Assembly: GCA_964573115.1 (NCBI GenBank)
Contig: CAZNIP010000035.1
Span: 1 to 29,108 of the forward strand
Length of the DNA: 29,108 bases
DNA from: CAYOID01 sp964573115
Lineage (GTDB): Bacteria; Desulfobacterota; Desulfovibrionia; Desulfovibrionales; Desulfothermaceae
Direction: 5' to 3'
Both the position numbers and the translations under genes were made by a program. The notes below the pieces were generated by a model. The model saw only the letters and a program-made list of their open reading frames with translations, was not told where the DNA came from and did not search any database. This document shows, in pieces, positions 28,846 to 29,108 of this stretch (the first letter of the stretch is position 1; each line of letters begins with the position of its first letter).

Positions 28846-29108
28846 CGGACAACGCACCCTCAGGCTCCTAAGAAACTTCATCACAGGAGTTCAGGTGTCA
28901 GCCCTGCCGCTGGCAGAAGGTCGAGGGTTGAGGGTGGATGGTTGAGGAGAGGAAAGATTCCCGACGTGACCAGCAGGATCTCGACTCGGCCAGGTTGATC
29001 AGCCAAGAAACTTGACTCCAGAATCAAGTTTCATACGAGCCCTGCCAGCGGCATGAGCTTCGCACACACTTGACACAGTGGGTATCGCAGAGAAGAGTTT
29101 TTGGCCAC
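28846..29108. other. Right-edge intergenic region
   Basis: No gene supported. It contains the heptamer tract at 28916-28950 and a nine-pair hairpin (29007-29032, arms GAAACTTGA/TCAAGTTTC, eight-base loop) that may end the DUF885 transcript although no T tract follows. Confidence 0.45.
28916..28950. repeat. Degenerate heptamer tract of the GAGGGTT type
   Basis: Five seven-base units: GAAGGTC, GAGGGTT, GAGGGTG, GATGGTT, GAGGAGA. Three units of the complementary type occur at 8301-8321. Purine-rich on one strand like the TCYTCTG array. Confidence 0.6.

Overview
The window looks like a chromosomal scaffold from a sulfate- or sulfite-reducing bacterium of the Desulfovibrionales/Desulfohalobiales type. 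The basis is a reductive-type dsrAB with dsrD and dsrN, a complete dsrMKJOP membrane complex, Desulfovibrio-like ferredoxins, and GC-rich DNA with strong Shine-Dalgarno sites. No rRNA, tRNA, CRISPR array, prophage or transposase gene is visible. Genus-level assignment is not possible from sequence reading alone.

Layout. (a) 1-2868, minus strand: an electron-transfer module of etfB and etfA followed by an acyl-CoA dehydrogenase that runs off the left edge. It has its own sigma70-like promoter and a long palindrome at the start of its leader. EtfB carries the sequence signature of electron-bifurcating ETFs. (b) 3027-15947, minus strand: a nearly continuous dissimilatory sulfite reduction locus. 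In transcription order it is an RsbRD-N-like protein, dsrM, K, J, O, P, two small ferredoxins, a terminator, a YkgJ-type cysteine-cluster protein, an unknown 116-aa protein, a TPR protein, then dsrA, dsrB, dsrD and dsrN from a near-consensus promoter. The reductase and the membrane complex that feeds it electrons through DsrC are therefore side by side. dsrC itself is not here. (c) 15967-18983, minus strand: a protein-quality group of hsp20, htpX and a DegP/HtrA-like protease. (d) 19214-24194, plus strand: a class I aminotransferase, homoserine dehydrogenase, an ApgM-family protein best read as the non-canonical homoserine kinase, a YbgC-like thioesterase and an unknown 169-aa protein. This is an aspartate-family amino-acid group. 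(e) 24195-27156: a repeat-rich stretch holding a HAD phosphatase and a ferredoxin-fused aldo/keto reductase. Two copies of a cloverleaf-folding repeat bracket it in direct orientation. It also has a 52-bp palindrome, a heptamer tandem repeat and a 100-N gap whose two edges are the same 55 bases. (f) 27187-28845, plus strand: a DUF885 putative metallopeptidase.

How the genes work together: DsrMKJOP passes electrons between the quinone pool/periplasm and the cytoplasm, where DsrAB, activated by DsrD and carrying DsrN-amidated siroheme, reduces sulfite onto DsrC. The two ferredoxins and the YkgJ/116-aa/TPR trio sit between the two halves and are the best candidates here for accessory electron carriers or maturation factors. 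The ETF/acyl-CoA dehydrogenase module could supply low-potential or quinone-level electrons from acyl-CoA oxidation. The most notable non-coding signals are Rex-like sites at both dsr promoters, hairpins whose arms contain stop codons, and the cloverleaf repeats with a compensatory base-pair change.
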